Positions 16,277 through 25,363 of a stretch of DNA of 64,000 nt are shown piece by piece. The position numbers and the translations under genes are program-made. Positions within the stretch are counted from its first letter, which is position 1. Every line of letters starts with the position of its first letter. The notes under the pieces were generated by a model that ran no database searches, was not told the origin of the DNA, and saw only the letters and a program-made list of their open reading frames with translations. The stretch spans positions 1 through 64,000 of IMG/VR virus record IMGVR_UViG_3300017593_000402, one strand, 5' to 3'. This stretch comes from a virus.

Positions 16277-17087
16277 ATGGGAACGATACTATTGCCCTTT
16301 TTGCCATTATAGAGGAAAGTCTCCTGATGTAAAAGGGAAGTTGTATGTAAATTGGGCAGCTAAACGCTATCTTTGTTTTCGATGTGGTAGTAAAGGTCGT
16401 TCATCTGAGTTGGACCGAAAGTCTTTAGTTCCTTACCGAGGATTTCTGAGTTCGGGACACACTGACTCTTCTTCAACTTGGGATCCTCGTAGGTTTGTTG
16501 AGTATAGTTTGACAGAGGTTCGAGATCAATTCCCCGAAGTTTATCGTCTTCTTGAGAGGAAACACGCACTCGATCGTTTTCAGAAGGTGAACTTAGTTTT
16601 CTTTACTCAGGGTTATGGTTTAGTGATTCCTATAGATCAGGATAATTTTCAGATTCGCCTGTTTTCTAGTGCACCTGACGCACCGAAGTATTTGACTAAG
16701 AAGGGATTCCGTAAGAACGGGGTTTTGCTAGGTGCTGATAAGCTAGTTGGAGACTTTGCGATTTTTGTTGAAGGTATTTTTGATTATTATCGTTTGGAAG
16801 GTTTGGCCGTTTGTGTTTTTGGACACTTTATTTCTTCGTCTGTAACTAACCAACTCTTAGCAAAGGGGGTTAGGAAGTTCCTTGTATTTTGGGATGATGA
16901 TTCGTGGGAAGAATCAGTGAGAGCAGCTGTAGAACTCTATCAGACCTACTTAGTGAAGACTTACGCCGTTTTCTGTTTAGACGGATCTCCTTCAGATACT
17001 TCTCAACTGTGGGACTCCCCGTGTTTGGAGGTGACCTCGGGTTCTTTTATGAGTTTAAGAGAATTTGTGTATAAGGAGGTAGCATGA
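16266..17087 (+). CDS. DNA primase (zinc finger + TOPRIM)
   Basis: It makes RNA primers. The 273-residue protein has a zinc finger (C10, C13, C37, C40) and a compact TOPRIM domain with E169 in FVEGIFDYYRL and an acidic trio D210-D212 in VFWDDD. The middle region is short compared with DnaG, as in T4 gp61-type primases. ATG 16266 is chosen because translation upstream of it is out of character and overlaps the helicase. Confidence 0.85.
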   Translation: MTTEWERYYCPFCHYRGKSPDVKGKLYVNWAAKRYLCFRCGSKGRSSELDRKSLVPYRGFLSSGHTDSSSTWDPRRFVEYSLTEVRDQFPEVYRLLERKHALDRFQKVNLVFFTQGYGLVIPIDQDNFQIRLFSSAPDAPKYLTKKGFRKNGVLLGADKLVGDFAIFVEGIFDYYRLEGLAVCVFGHFISSSVTNQLLAKGVRKFLVFWDDDSWEESVRAAVELYQTYLVKTYAVFCLDGSPSDTSQLWDSPCLEVTSGSFMSLREFVYKEVA

Positions 17088-17908
17088 GCGTTCCTGATGT
17101 ACAATCACGAAGTGAAGGATTTCCTAAAGTTTACTTACCTTGGGTAGGAGTCGAGGGTATCCGGTACCCTGTTTACGTTTACTACCCTCTTACTGAAATA
17201 TTTATGCAAACACTTGGAAGTTTTAATGTGTATTGTTCTTTAAACCCGGAAGTGAAAGGCGTTCATATGTCGCGTTTTTACGAGGTAATTCAGGACGTCT
17301 TTTCTGAGAAGAAGTTGTTAACCCAAAACGTTTCCGACACGTTAGGTGCAGTTACAGGTCGATTAGAGAACGAGAATGCACGAGTAGAGGTATCTTTTAC
17401 TTATTTAGTTTCTACTACTGCTCCTGTGAGTGAGATCGATCAGTTTCTACCCGTTGAAGTTAAAGTTACAGGTATTAGGATGAAAGGGTACCCTGATTAT
17501 ATACTGATAAGTGTTGACGTTCCTTACACGTCATTATGTCCTTGTAGTAAGGAAATTTCTCAGTTTGGAGCGCATAATCAGCGATCAGTTGCCTCTGTCA
17601 CAGTTACCACTCCCCCCAACAACGAGGTCCTGTTTGAAGATTTAGTGGGTGTGGTCGAAAATGGCGCTAGCGCGCCAATCAGGGAATGCTTGAAGCGGGT
17701 TGATGAGAAATACGTAACAGAGCGTGCTTATTTGAACCCTGTTTTTGTAGAGGATATGGTTCGGTTGATTGGTCTTGAACTCGAAAAGCGTGCGCTCCCT
17801 TACCTGATTAAAGTTACTCATTTCGAGAGTATTCATGCACACAACGCTGTCGCGTTTGCTTGGTCATCGGATTTTAATTTTGCGCTGTTTAACTATTTAG
17901 GTAACTGA
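17084..17908 (+). CDS. folE2: GTP cyclohydrolase IB
   Basis: FolE2 turns GTP into dihydroneopterin triphosphate, the first step of 7-deazaguanine synthesis. The motifs LPWVGVEGIRYPV, GVHMSRF (H61), TSLCPCSKEIS (C152, C154) and GAHNQRS (H164) are all present, with the normal length. It feeds QueE and QueC in this window. The QueD step between them is not encoded here. It starts at ATG overlapping the primase stop after AAGGAGG. Confidence 0.93.
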   Translation: MSVPDVQSRSEGFPKVYLPWVGVEGIRYPVYVYYPLTEIFMQTLGSFNVYCSLNPEVKGVHMSRFYEVIQDVFSEKKLLTQNVSDTLGAVTGRLENENARVEVSFTYLVSTTAPVSEIDQFLPVEVKVTGIRMKGYPDYILISVDVPYTSLCPCSKEISQFGAHNQRSVASVTVTTPPNNEVLFEDLVGVVENGASAPIRECLKRVDEKYVTERAYLNPVFVEDMVRLIGLELEKRALPYLIKVTHFESIHAHNAVAFAWSSDFNFALFNYLGN

Positions 17909-17922
17909 AAGGAGGTTAGGTA

Positions 17923-18381
17923 ATGTTGTTTCCAGAGGATATTTTGATTGAGGCCCTTGATAAGATTTACGTCCCTCGTAGAGGTGAGCAGTTCTCCGCC
18001 GGCTACGATTTGGTTACTCACACGGTATCCCCTTCGCTTGGTGATTCCCCCGGAGATTACTTAATCCCTAGTCAAGCAACAGTTAAGTTGCACTGCGGCT
18101 TTCGCATGGCTTTACCAAGAAACTACTTTGCCTTAATTGTACCAAGGTCTTCCTGGCGACGACAGGGTTTACTGTGTTTATCTGTTTACGATCCTGGTTA
18201 CCTCGACTTTGTTGAGCCTTTTGTGACTAACCTTTCTGACAGTGCTTTAGTAGTACACACTGGTGAGCGAGTCCTCCAAATGCTGATCCTACCACTAGAG
18301 CGTTTGGAGTTAGTGACAGTCGATGCGTTGCCCGCTTCTTTACACAATCGGGGCGGTGGCGCTGGTTCTACTGGCAAATAA
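17923..18381 (+). CDS. dut: dUTP diphosphatase
   Basis: It hydrolyses dUTP to dUMP, keeping uracil out of DNA. The 152-residue trimeric-type enzyme has SAGYDL, PRSS, SVYDPGYLDF (in place of the usual GVIDxxYxG) and the C-terminal NRGGGAGSTG arm. It lies next to a polymerase with a uracil-glycosylase domain, so both act on uracil control. The ribosome binding site is AAAGGAGG. Confidence 0.88.
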   Translation: MLFPEDILIEALDKIYVPRRGEQFSAGYDLVTHTVSPSLGDSPGDYLIPSQATVKLHCGFRMALPRNYFALIVPRSSWRRQGLLCLSVYDPGYLDFVEPFVTNLSDSALVVHTGERVLQMLILPLERLELVTVDALPASLHNRGGGAGSTGK

Positions 18382-18408
18382 TTAACCGTAACTGAGGAGG
18401 TTATTGAG

Positions 18409-21400
18409 ATGGAGTTGCATACACACATTCTTGAGTATTGCCGTGCCTGTCCTCTATATCGGAATTCCCTTAGGTTTGTTCCTCCGGAAGGGAGTGTTCA
18501 CGCACCTATTTGTATAGTTGGGCAGAGCCCGGGTATTAATGAGTTCTTTGAAGGAAGGCCGTTTGTTGGAAAGTCAGGAGAAGAGATAGCCAAGTTTCTC
18601 ATTCCTATCCTTGGTACTAGACCTCCAACCTTTGATAAGTTTTTAGAAACCCGTGGAGAACATTTATACATTACTAATGCTTGTGTTTGTGAGGTCTTAA
18701 CTCCTGTTCCTAAAGTGAAGAGGACTTTCTGTTATGACAGACTTCATACGGAACTTCGACGCATTTCCCCAAGATTGATCGTTACATTTGGTGGACAAGC
18801 TCTTGAGTATGTAACTAGAGGTGAGCTTACTTCTATTCTGTCCGCTAGGGGGTTCCTACTCCGTACTGAAGTAGGACCTGTGTTACCCACAATTCATCCG
18901 GCGGGTGTAATGAGACAGCCCGAGCTTCGATGGCTGTTCGAGGCTGATATGAGAAAGTTGGCCAGAATTGTTGAAGGGGCTTACTCAGAACCTTCTCCGT
19001 TGATTTTCCAGATCAATACCCTTGGAGCACTTGAGGAGTTGACAAGGTTGGTAGAGTCACTCCCAGAAGACACACTGATGTCATTCGATTTGGAGACGAC
19101 CGATACGAACCCGTTTAGATCGTCGATCATTTGTCTCTCCCTCTCTTTTGAAGATTGGGTTGGGTATACTATTCCAATGGATGACCCGATTGTTGTTCCT
19201 TACATCAAGCGTATTCTTGCGTCTCGATGCCGTAAAGTGGCCCAGAATTGCAAGTTTGACCTCCGGTTCCTGAAGAGGAACGGGTTCTGTGTAACTAACA
19301 TGTACTTCGATACCATGATTGCTCAGCACGTGTTGAACGAGAACCTCCCTGCTGACTTGAATACGCTTATTACACTGTATTTGGATTACCCAAAGTACGA
19401 CCGAGAGTTAGAGAAGTTCAAGAAGGAGCATAAGATTAAGTCATATGCAGAAATTCCGCAAGAAATATTGTTCAAGTACGCAACTCATGACGCCATTGTG
19501 ACAAGGATGATTGCCCTAAAGCAAATTGAGGAAATACGAGAGAAAGGGTACGAGGAGCTGTACTGGAAAGTTGAGTTCCCGGTACAACTCGCTTTGGTCG
19601 ATGTTGAATTAACAGGGATCCTTGTTGATAAGAAACGAGTAGACGAATTAACGAAGCGTGTGGTGTCCGAGATTCAACAGAACGAACAACAGCTTTTTCA
19701 AGCAGTGGGTTATGAGTTCAATTACAAATCTTTTAAACAGTTGACTAAGGCGTTGTATACTGATTTGAAGTTTCCTATAGTGAAGAGGTCCCCGACAGGA
19801 AACGCATCGGCTGATGAGGGAACCTTACAGAAGCTGAAGTCTAAAGTAGGCTCTGATCCCAAGAAGTCCGCTGTAATTACTTCGTTGCTCAAACTCAGAG
19901 CCCGTCAAAAGTTACTCTCTACTTACCTTTCTGGAGGTAAAGGAGGGATTTGGAAGTTTGTTGAAAATGATGGGAGAGTACACCCAGATTTTAAAGTTAC
20001 CGGTACTGTGACCGGTAGATTAAGTGCTGCAGACCCTCCTATTCAGACAATTCCTAAATCCGCAGTTAGATCTATTTTCACTGTACCTAAGGGGTACAAG
20101 TTCATAGAGGCAGATTTGAACAGTGCTGAATTGTATGCTCTCGCGTGGTATGCAAGGTGTAAGACCATGCTCGACCAGTTAAACTCGGGTGAAGATTTTC
20201 ATATTCAAACGGCAGAGCGGATATTTAAGAAAAAGGTTAAGAAAGGAGATATTGAACGGAAACTGGCAAAGTTTGCCGTTTATGGTATCAGCTACGGCCG
20301 CGGGGCGCGTAGCATGGCTGATCAGTTCAAGCTTTCACTAGAAGAGGCACAAAGAATCGTTGACTCGTTGTTTGAAGCCTATCCTGAGATTCCAACGTTT
20401 TTGGACTACGCCGTACAAACCGCTCGGGAGCAGCGAGAACTTCGAAATGTTTTTGGAAGGACGCGCATCTTTCCTCGAGATTGTGCGTTTATGCCTGTGT
20501 GGGAAAGACAAGCCCTGAATTTTCTTCCGCAATGCGTGTGTAAGGGTTCTCTTGTTCTAACAGAGTATGGTTACATACCGGTTGAAGAGTGTGACGGAGT
20601 TAGAGTTTTTGACAGCAAGGAGTTCACTCCTGCCGTTCTACAAGGACCTCGTTGGAAGGAAGAAGTAGAGATTACTACTTCTTTTGGACCACCACTATAC
20701 GCAAGCGGCGATCATCGCGTGTTAGTACTAACAAAGGACGGGATTCAAGAACGGTTTGTCCGAGATTTGCAAAAAGGGGAGCTGTTAGTAGTTCCTGAGG
20801 TGAATACCCTGAATAATAAATTGAAGGAGCTAGAAGATTCATTTTTGCCTAAAGTTAATACTGTGAAAGGGAATGTTTCTTTTTATAAACCTGTTCTAGT
20901 AAAGAGAGACGCGCTTCCTAAGATCAGAAAGAGAGGTTTGAAAGGAGGGTCTCCGCTTCCTGAAACGGCTTACTTGTACCTTTCTAAGGTTTTCCGACAT
21001 CTACCTTCTCGAGGCCTTTCTGAGACAGAACAAGTTCAACTTCGTAGACTGATACAGGAGAAGAGTTTATCATATGACCATGCTCGAGAGTTGTATACAA
21101 GGTTTAGGTCTCTGTTTAGTCCCGAGGAACGAAACGAACTCGATCTTTTCTTCAAGTCCACCTTTTTCGAAGTTACTCAAGTTAGGAGTACAGGCCGGGT
21201 TGTAGAGATGTACGATTTAACCGTACAAGGCCCGCGACCCTACTACGTGTGCCAAGGTTATTTGGTTCATAATAGTACTGTCGCAGATCATACTAATCAG
21301 ACGCTTTGGATGCTCCAAATGATTTTTAACGAACGCGGGCTAGATGCGAGAGTGATAATCCAACTTCATGATGCTATAATGGTGGAAGTTCATGAGAGTG

Positions 21401-21531
21401 TTTTGGATGAAGTTGTTGGTTTAATTCAGGAGTTGTACACGCGCCCTGTGGCTAATACAGATTTAGTGATCCCGGTTGAAATTGAAGTTGGGGATTGTTG
21501 GAAAGGAGGTGATCATTTGTTTGAAGAGTAG
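18409..21531 (+). CDS. UDG family 4-like domain fused to PolA DNA polymerase, with intein
   Basis: This is the replicative polymerase, 1040 residues in precursor form and about 793 after splicing. Residues 1-190 are a family-4 uracil-DNA glycosylase-like domain (CRACPLYRN, GQSPGINEFFEGRPFVGKSG, TIHPAGVMR). Next is the 3'-5' exonuclease with D227-L-E229, then the family A core: motif A EADLNSAELY, motif B KLAKFAVYGISYG, motif C LHDA (HDE is usual). Residues 709-955 are an intein placed just after NFLPQ in the fingers/palm region. The start follows GAGGAGG. UDG-like/PolA fusions are known in some other phages. Confidence 0.9.
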   Translation: MELHTHILEYCRACPLYRNSLRFVPPEGSVHAPICIVGQSPGINEFFEGRPFVGKSGEEIAKFLIPILGTRPPTFDKFLETRGEHLYITNACVCEVLTPVPKVKRTFCYDRLHTELRRISPRLIVTFGGQALEYVTRGELTSILSARGFLLRTEVGPVLPTIHPAGVMRQPELRWLFEADMRKLARIVEGAYSEPSPLIFQINTLGALEELTRLVESLPEDTLMSFDLETTDTNPFRSSIICLSLSFEDWVGYTIPMDDPIVVPYIKRILASRCRKVAQNCKFDLRFLKRNGFCVTNMYFDTMIAQHVLNENLPADLNTLITLYLDYPKYDRELEKFKKEHKIKSYAEIPQEILFKYATHDAIVTRMIALKQIEEIREKGYEELYWKVEFPVQLALVDVELTGILVDKKRVDELTKRVVSEIQQNEQQLFQAVGYEFNYKSFKQLTKALYTDLKFPIVKRSPTGNASADEGTLQKLKSKVGSDPKKSAVITSLLKLRARQKLLSTYLSGGKGGIWKFVENDGRVHPDFKVTGTVTGRLSAADPPIQTIPKSAVRSIFTVPKGYKFIEADLNSAELYALAWYARCKTMLDQLNSGEDFHIQTAERIFKKKVKKGDIERKLAKFAVYGISYGRGARSMADQFKLSLEEAQRIVDSLFEAYPEIPTFLDYAVQTAREQRELRNVFGRTRIFPRDCAFMPVWERQALNFLPQCVCKGSLVLTEYGYIPVEECDGVRVFDSKEFTPAVLQGPRWKEEVEITTSFGPPLYASGDHRVLVLTKDGIQERFVRDLQKGELLVVPEVNTLNNKLKELEDSFLPKVNTVKGNVSFYKPVLVKRDALPKIRKRGLKGGSPLPETAYLYLSKVFRHLPSRGLSETEQVQLRRLIQEKSLSYDHARELYTRFRSLFSPEERNELDLFFKSTFFEVTQVRSTGRVVEMYDLTVQGPRPYYVCQGYLVHNSTVADHTNQTLWMLQMIFNERGLDARVIIQLHDAIMVEVHESVLDEVVGLIQELYTRPVANTDLVIPVEIEVGDCWKGGDHLFEE
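20533..21273 (+). other. Intein in DNA polymerase (247 residues)
   Basis: The N-terminal splice residue is C709 (CVCKGSLVLTEYGYIPVEEC), block B is GDHRVLV, and the C-terminal blocks are YDLTVQGPRPYYV and GYLVHN, with +1 residue S956. Removing it joins NFLPQ to STVADHTNQT, restoring the polymerase sequence. About 120 residues between the splicing halves show no LAGLIDADG motif, so a homing endonuclease is lost or unrecognisable. It is not obviously related to the other two inteins. Confidence 0.85.
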
Positions 21532-21600
21532 TTTAGGCTTTTTCCTAGAAGAAGTACAATAGATGGTCGATGTTAATTTTTTTACAAAAGGAGGTTTGTT

Positions 21601-22464
21601 ATGCCAGTTGATCTCGCTAAAATTAAGAATGATCTTGCTAAGTTTAGCTCTGGGAATTTTTGGAAACCTAAAACAGGGAAGAATTATATTAGGATTTTAC
21701 CGCCCTACCGTGAGGACATTCCAGTGTACTACTACGCCGTTCGATTACATTGGGTGAGTAGTAGATATGTCCTTTGTACAGGAGATGGTTGTATTGTATG
21801 TTCAATGTTGCAAGACTCGGCCTTTGCGATGGTACTGAAGGATAAGGTTCAAACAATGAACAAGTTCCTCGTGAACATGATTGACTTAGAGAACCCTTCA
21901 GCAGGTGTTCAAGTGTGGAGTATGCCTGTTACAGTATGGCGTTCGCTGAATCAGTACTTTCTAGATCCTAAGTGGGGTGACCTAACTGATGTGAATCAGG
22001 GAAGAAATATCACCATAGTTCGTGAAGGCACTGGGGCTAAGGATACTAAATACCAAGTGTATCCGGATCCTGAACCAACTCCGGTTGACCCGACCTTCTT
22101 GTCTGGCCTTAAGGACCTGAGCACGATCTTTGAGGAGATACCGTTTGAGGAGATAGCTGAGTTACTTCAAAACGAGAATGTGAGACTGACTCCGGCTTCT
22201 GTTGGTCAAAGTCTCCCTACGCCTGGTTCTACTCCTCCGTGGGAAGGAACCCCGGGTAGTCAACAGCCGGTTACACCTTCTACTCAGTCATCTACTCCTA
22301 ATCCGCAGCCAGCGCCTAGCGCTCCCCCTCAATCACCTCCGCCTGATCAACCAGCTCAGGCTAGCCCTGCAGTAGAGACACCATCTTCTGATAAGAGTTC
22401 TTCGGGCCAGCAATTTGATCCTCAGAAAATGCAAGCTTTGCTCAATAAGTTGATGAATAAATAG
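21601..22464 (+). CDS. gp32-like single-stranded DNA-binding protein
   Basis: This 287-residue SSB starts with a helical LAKIKNDLAKF arm and a NFWKPKTGKNYIRILP strand typical of gp32-like proteins. It has a His-Cys3 zinc site (H50, C59, C64, C67), a long Pro/Ser/Thr/Gln-rich linker (about 195-265) and a short C-terminal helix. It coats ssDNA for replication and RecA-type recombination. Its place before recA fits. The ribosome binding site is AAAGGAGG. Confidence 0.82.
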   Translation: MPVDLAKIKNDLAKFSSGNFWKPKTGKNYIRILPPYREDIPVYYYAVRLHWVSSRYVLCTGDGCIVCSMLQDSAFAMVLKDKVQTMNKFLVNMIDLENPSAGVQVWSMPVTVWRSLNQYFLDPKWGDLTDVNQGRNITIVREGTGAKDTKYQVYPDPEPTPVDPTFLSGLKDLSTIFEEIPFEEIAELLQNENVRLTPASVGQSLPTPGSTPPWEGTPGSQQPVTPSTQSSTPNPQPAPSAPPQSPPPDQPAQASPAVETPSSDKSSSGQQFDPQKMQALLNKLMNK

Positions 22465-22471
22465 AGTCACT

Positions 22472-22500
22472 GGTAGGGGAGTAGAATATACTCTCCTACC
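22472..22500 (+). terminator. Hairpin between ssb and recA
   Basis: GGTAGG and GAGT pair with ACTC and CCTACC around a short AT loop. No strong T-run follows, so it may be a weak terminator or an mRNA-stabilising hairpin that lowers recA expression relative to SSB. Confidence 0.45.
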
Positions 22501-22523
22501 ATTCTGTTAATGGGAGGTAGGAG

Positions 22524-23651
22524 ATGGAATGGTTAGAAGCTGCTAGAAAGTCACTCAAGTGTGCGACTTCTACTCTAGATACAATTTCTCAAGACGAACG
22601 AGGTTATCTTCCTTCAGGGGTGTTACCCCTTGATTATGTAACAGGAGCTCCTGGATTCCCTTTAGGTAGAGTTGTAGAGATTTTTGGTCTTGAGTCAGTA
22701 GGGAAATCTGCTATTGTAGCAGCACTTCTTGGCTCTGCCCATGTACTAGAAGGGACCGCTGTCCTCGCTGATACAGAGCACGCTTACACTAATGATTGGG
22801 CGAGGCTCTTCTGCGTCTCTCCAGAGAAACTGCTCGTTGTGAACCCTGAACACGTCCAAGAAGCCGTTGAGACATTTAAGACTCTTTGTACTCTTTTCAA
22901 AAAGCACCCCGCACCCCCACCACGTATATTTGCGTGGGATTCTATCGCAGCCACTCCTGTCCTTGAGGAAATAGACGATGATCTTTCAGATAAGGCCGCA
23001 GGCCTTCACGCACGGCTCCTTTCGAAAGGACTTCGTCAACTAACGACCGCTTTGGAAGATTTGAATATTTTGTTTGTTGCAACCAATCAGCAAAAGGAAA
23101 AGATCAGTATTTGGGGTGCTAGTGGAGTTTCGAAGATTGGTGGTCACGCGTTTGATTTTCACAGTTGCCTTCAACTACAATTGAAGCGAGTAAGTTTAAT
23201 TCCTCATCCTGAGAGGAAAAATGAGGTAGTAGGAATGAAACTGTCTGTGACGGCGGTTAAGAATAAGATTTACCGTCCCTACTTGACCGCTCCGGTCACC
23301 TATTATTTTGACTCTGGTTTTGACGATACCGAGTTTGTTACTTGGTTCGCGAAGGAGACGGGTATTCTCAAGGATTTGGGTGGAGGTGGTTGGAAAGAGT
23401 TCAAAGGTGAAAAATTTCAAGGTACACCTCCGGTTGAGATTTTTTCAGAGATTGAGAAGTTGGTGGTAGAGACCTACTACGGGCCTCTTGCTAACACGGT
23501 TCTTCAACTTCGTAATCTTCGAACCAATCAAGTTCTGCTTTCACCTAAGTGGAGGAAGGGCGATGTTTCCCACGAAGACGGAGTCCAGACAGCTTTACCT
23601 GGAGAAGAGAGTTCTTCAGATACTTCATCCGACGCTAGTTCGGAGTACTGA
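22524..23651 (+). CDS. RecA/UvsX-like recombinase
   Basis: This strand-exchange protein has 375 residues. Walker A is GLESVGKS (55-62), Walker B is IFAWDS, and ATNQQKEK with SKIGGHAFDFHSC matches the RecA L2 region and following strand. The tail is Ser/Asp-rich and acidic, as in bacterial RecA. It works with the SSB upstream and SbcCD. Its 3' end overlaps the next gene by 89 bp. Confidence 0.88.
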   Translation: MEWLEAARKSLKCATSTLDTISQDERGYLPSGVLPLDYVTGAPGFPLGRVVEIFGLESVGKSAIVAALLGSAHVLEGTAVLADTEHAYTNDWARLFCVSPEKLLVVNPEHVQEAVETFKTLCTLFKKHPAPPPRIFAWDSIAATPVLEEIDDDLSDKAAGLHARLLSKGLRQLTTALEDLNILFVATNQQKEKISIWGASGVSKIGGHAFDFHSCLQLQLKRVSLIPHPERKNEVVGMKLSVTAVKNKIYRPYLTAPVTYYFDSGFDDTEFVTWFAKETGILKDLGGGGWKEFKGEKFQGTPPVEIFSEIEKLVVETYYGPLANTVLQLRNLRTNQVLLSPKWRKGDVSHEDGVQTALPGEESSSDTSSDASSEY

Positions 23652-24006
23652 TTATTACTCGTTGAAAGGGTATTTACTTGGGGATGAGAGGTATTTTGAC
23701 GTTCCTTTAGTTCGCCCGGGGCTGCTGTTTTGTCGTTACCTCAAGCTCTCTCTGAACCAATTACTCAAGAGGGGGTTTACCCCAGAGCTGCGCGAATTCA
23801 TTCAAGAGTGTCATCAGCTCTCTGGTGGTGATGCTTTTTACATACTGACCCGTAAAGAGGGGAGTAACATTTTCTTAATCACTCCGATAGATAACTTGCA
23901 AACACGCGTTCAACCATATTTGTTCATCAACGGATATTTCTTGTGTGAGTTTACTAACTTTGCCTCTCATGTGGTTTTAGGAGGTGCTTATGCTGCGAGT
24001 AAGTGA
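23563..24006 (+). CDS. Hypothetical protein
   Basis: This 147-residue protein is not recognised. ATG 23563 is chosen because GGAGG at 23551-23555 lies 7 nt before it. The unusually long overlap with recA (89 bp, different frame) is real since both frames carry coding character. It is followed by queE, again with overlap. Confidence 0.55.
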   Translation: MFPTKTESRQLYLEKRVLQILHPTLVRSTDYYSLKGYLLGDERYFDVPLVRPGLLFCRYLKLSLNQLLKRGFTPELREFIQECHQLSGGDAFYILTRKEGSNIFLITPIDNLQTRVQPYLFINGYFLCEFTNFASHVVLGGAYAASK

Positions 24007-24670
24007 GGTTTTTGAGAGCATCCAGGGTGAAGGTCCTTATGTTGGAGTCCCTGCCCATTTTGTGCGCCTACAAGGCTGCAATCTTGTTAATCTGCCGTGT
24101 GGCCCTTGTCGGATGTGTGATACGAGTTATGCTATTCCCATAAAAACTTCGCCTTCACTGTGTGCAGAAGGAGATTTTCTGCGATTATTGAAGAGTAAGA
24201 GACTGCCACTTCTTGTGATTACGGGTGGAGAGCCGTTACTTCAACAACGGGAATTGGTGCAATACCTGTCCAGAGTTCCTTCAGAGTTATTGCCAAAGTT
24301 AAACGTTGAGACTAACGGGACCATTCCTCCTAGTAGGGAATGGGCGAAGTTTGATACTCTTTTTTCAGTTAGTCCGAAGTTACACACTTCATCCTATCTT
24401 AACTTAACGTCTTTTCGAGGGTTTAAAAAGATACTTAAGGTTGTGTATAATAAGAAGGTTGATGATTACACTTTTGCGCAGTTTGTGTTCAAGTGCGCTT
24501 CCCAGCTCGGAATTGCTTCGGAAGAAGATATTTACGTAATGCCTGAGTCTCGAACTAGGGATTCTTACGTAGAACAAGGTCTCGCGTGTTTTGAGTTTTG
24601 CATGAAGTACGGGTTTAGGTTTGGTACCCGTGAACACTTAGTTCTTTTTAATGGAGTTGCGGGAAAGTGA
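23990..24670 (+). CDS. queE: 7-carboxy-7-deazaguanine synthase (radical SAM)
   Basis: It makes 7-carboxy-7-deazaguanine from carboxytetrahydropterin. The 226-residue protein begins with EVFESIQGEGPYVGVPAHFVRL, and has C30, C40 and C43 (CRMCDT) for the 4Fe-4S cluster with a family-specific insert, VITGGEPLLQ, and NVETNGT. ATG 23990 follows AGGAGG by 5 nt. It supplies QueC. Confidence 0.92.
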   Translation: MLRVSEVFESIQGEGPYVGVPAHFVRLQGCNLVNLPCGPCRMCDTSYAIPIKTSPSLCAEGDFLRLLKSKRLPLLVITGGEPLLQQRELVQYLSRVPSELLPKLNVETNGTIPPSREWAKFDTLFSVSPKLHTSSYLNLTSFRGFKKILKVVYNKKVDDYTFAQFVFKCASQLGIASEEDIYVMPESRTRDSYVEQGLACFEFCMKYGFRFGTREHLVLFNGVAGK

Positions 24671-24681
24671 GGTCGAAGTTC

Positions 24682-25050
24682 ATGTTTAAGGGTATGTTTA
24701 CCTTAATGAGCGGCGTGTTGTTGTCTCCTTATTGCGCCAGTCAAATGGTGATTTTGGTTTGTCTGGTGATTGTGGAACTAGTCCTAAGTGTGTACTTGTC
24801 TTTGAAGTATCGGCGGTTTGATAGTCACATACTTCTTAGGACGTGTTGTAAATTCTTACTCTACTTCGGAGTCATTTTGACTGCAGTTGGAATCGACTCC
24901 TACTTCGGGTTTCGGAGGATTTTAGTACAGGGGTTTCTACTCCCTTTCTTGTCCGTGACAGAAGCCCTTGAAGTGTTCAGGCAAGCAACTGAATTAAAGT
25001 GGTTTGAGAGGAGATTTCCGCGTTTCTCTTATTGGGTTAGACATGGATGA
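24682..25050 (+). CDS. Holin-like membrane protein
   Basis: This protein of about 122 residues has at least two hydrophobic segments (around 15-37 and 60-80) and a C-terminal amphipathic charged part, a layout like phage lysis/toxin-secretion holins. No endolysin is visible in the window, and it lies in the metabolism operon, so the lysis role is uncertain. GTG 24667, overlapping the queE stop, is an alternative start. Confidence 0.45.
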   Translation: MFKGMFTLMSGVLLSPYCASQMVILVCLVIVELVLSVYLSLKYRRFDSHILLRTCCKFLLYFGVILTAVGIDSYFGFRRILVQGFLLPFLSVTEALEVFRQATELKWFERRFPRFSYWVRHG

Positions 25051-25363
25051 GGAGTATAGTGGTGAGAATTTATATGGCTTGTTGGACGCAGTGATGTCCC
25101 GCTTACATCGGGATTTAAATGGCCCCCGCGACAGCGGAAAAGATGGTTGGGATCTTTGTTGTAAGGCCCTACTGTGGTTTATGTTTAGCGAGGGAGTTTT
25201 ATCTTTTCCGCGACGTAATAAAGCGGATGAGTTCTTTAGGTACCTGTTTAAGAAGGTAGTGAACACGTCACGGAAGTTTGCTCTTAATGAGGACTTGATT
25301 TGTTTGGGCCTTTTTGCGCTGAAGAAGCAGTTTGAACAGAAAGGAGAATCGAATGAAGTTTAG
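25043..25363 (+). CDS. Hypothetical protein
   Basis: This 106-residue acidic-to-mixed helical protein overlaps the previous stop by 8 bp and the next start by 11 bp. No motif is recognised. ATG 25043 is the first plausible start in the open frame. Confidence 0.5.
   Translation: MDEEYSGENLYGLLDAVMSRLHRDLNGPRDSGKDGWDLCCKALLWFMFSEGVLSFPRRNKADEFFRYLFKKVVNTSRKFALNEDLICLGLFALKKQFEQKGESNEV

Noticed and set aside
21500-21520. Near-perfect anti-Shine-Dalgarno match at the end of the polymerase gene
   Set aside because: No usable start with a meaningful frame follows; the bases encode KGGDH and the match is probably chance.
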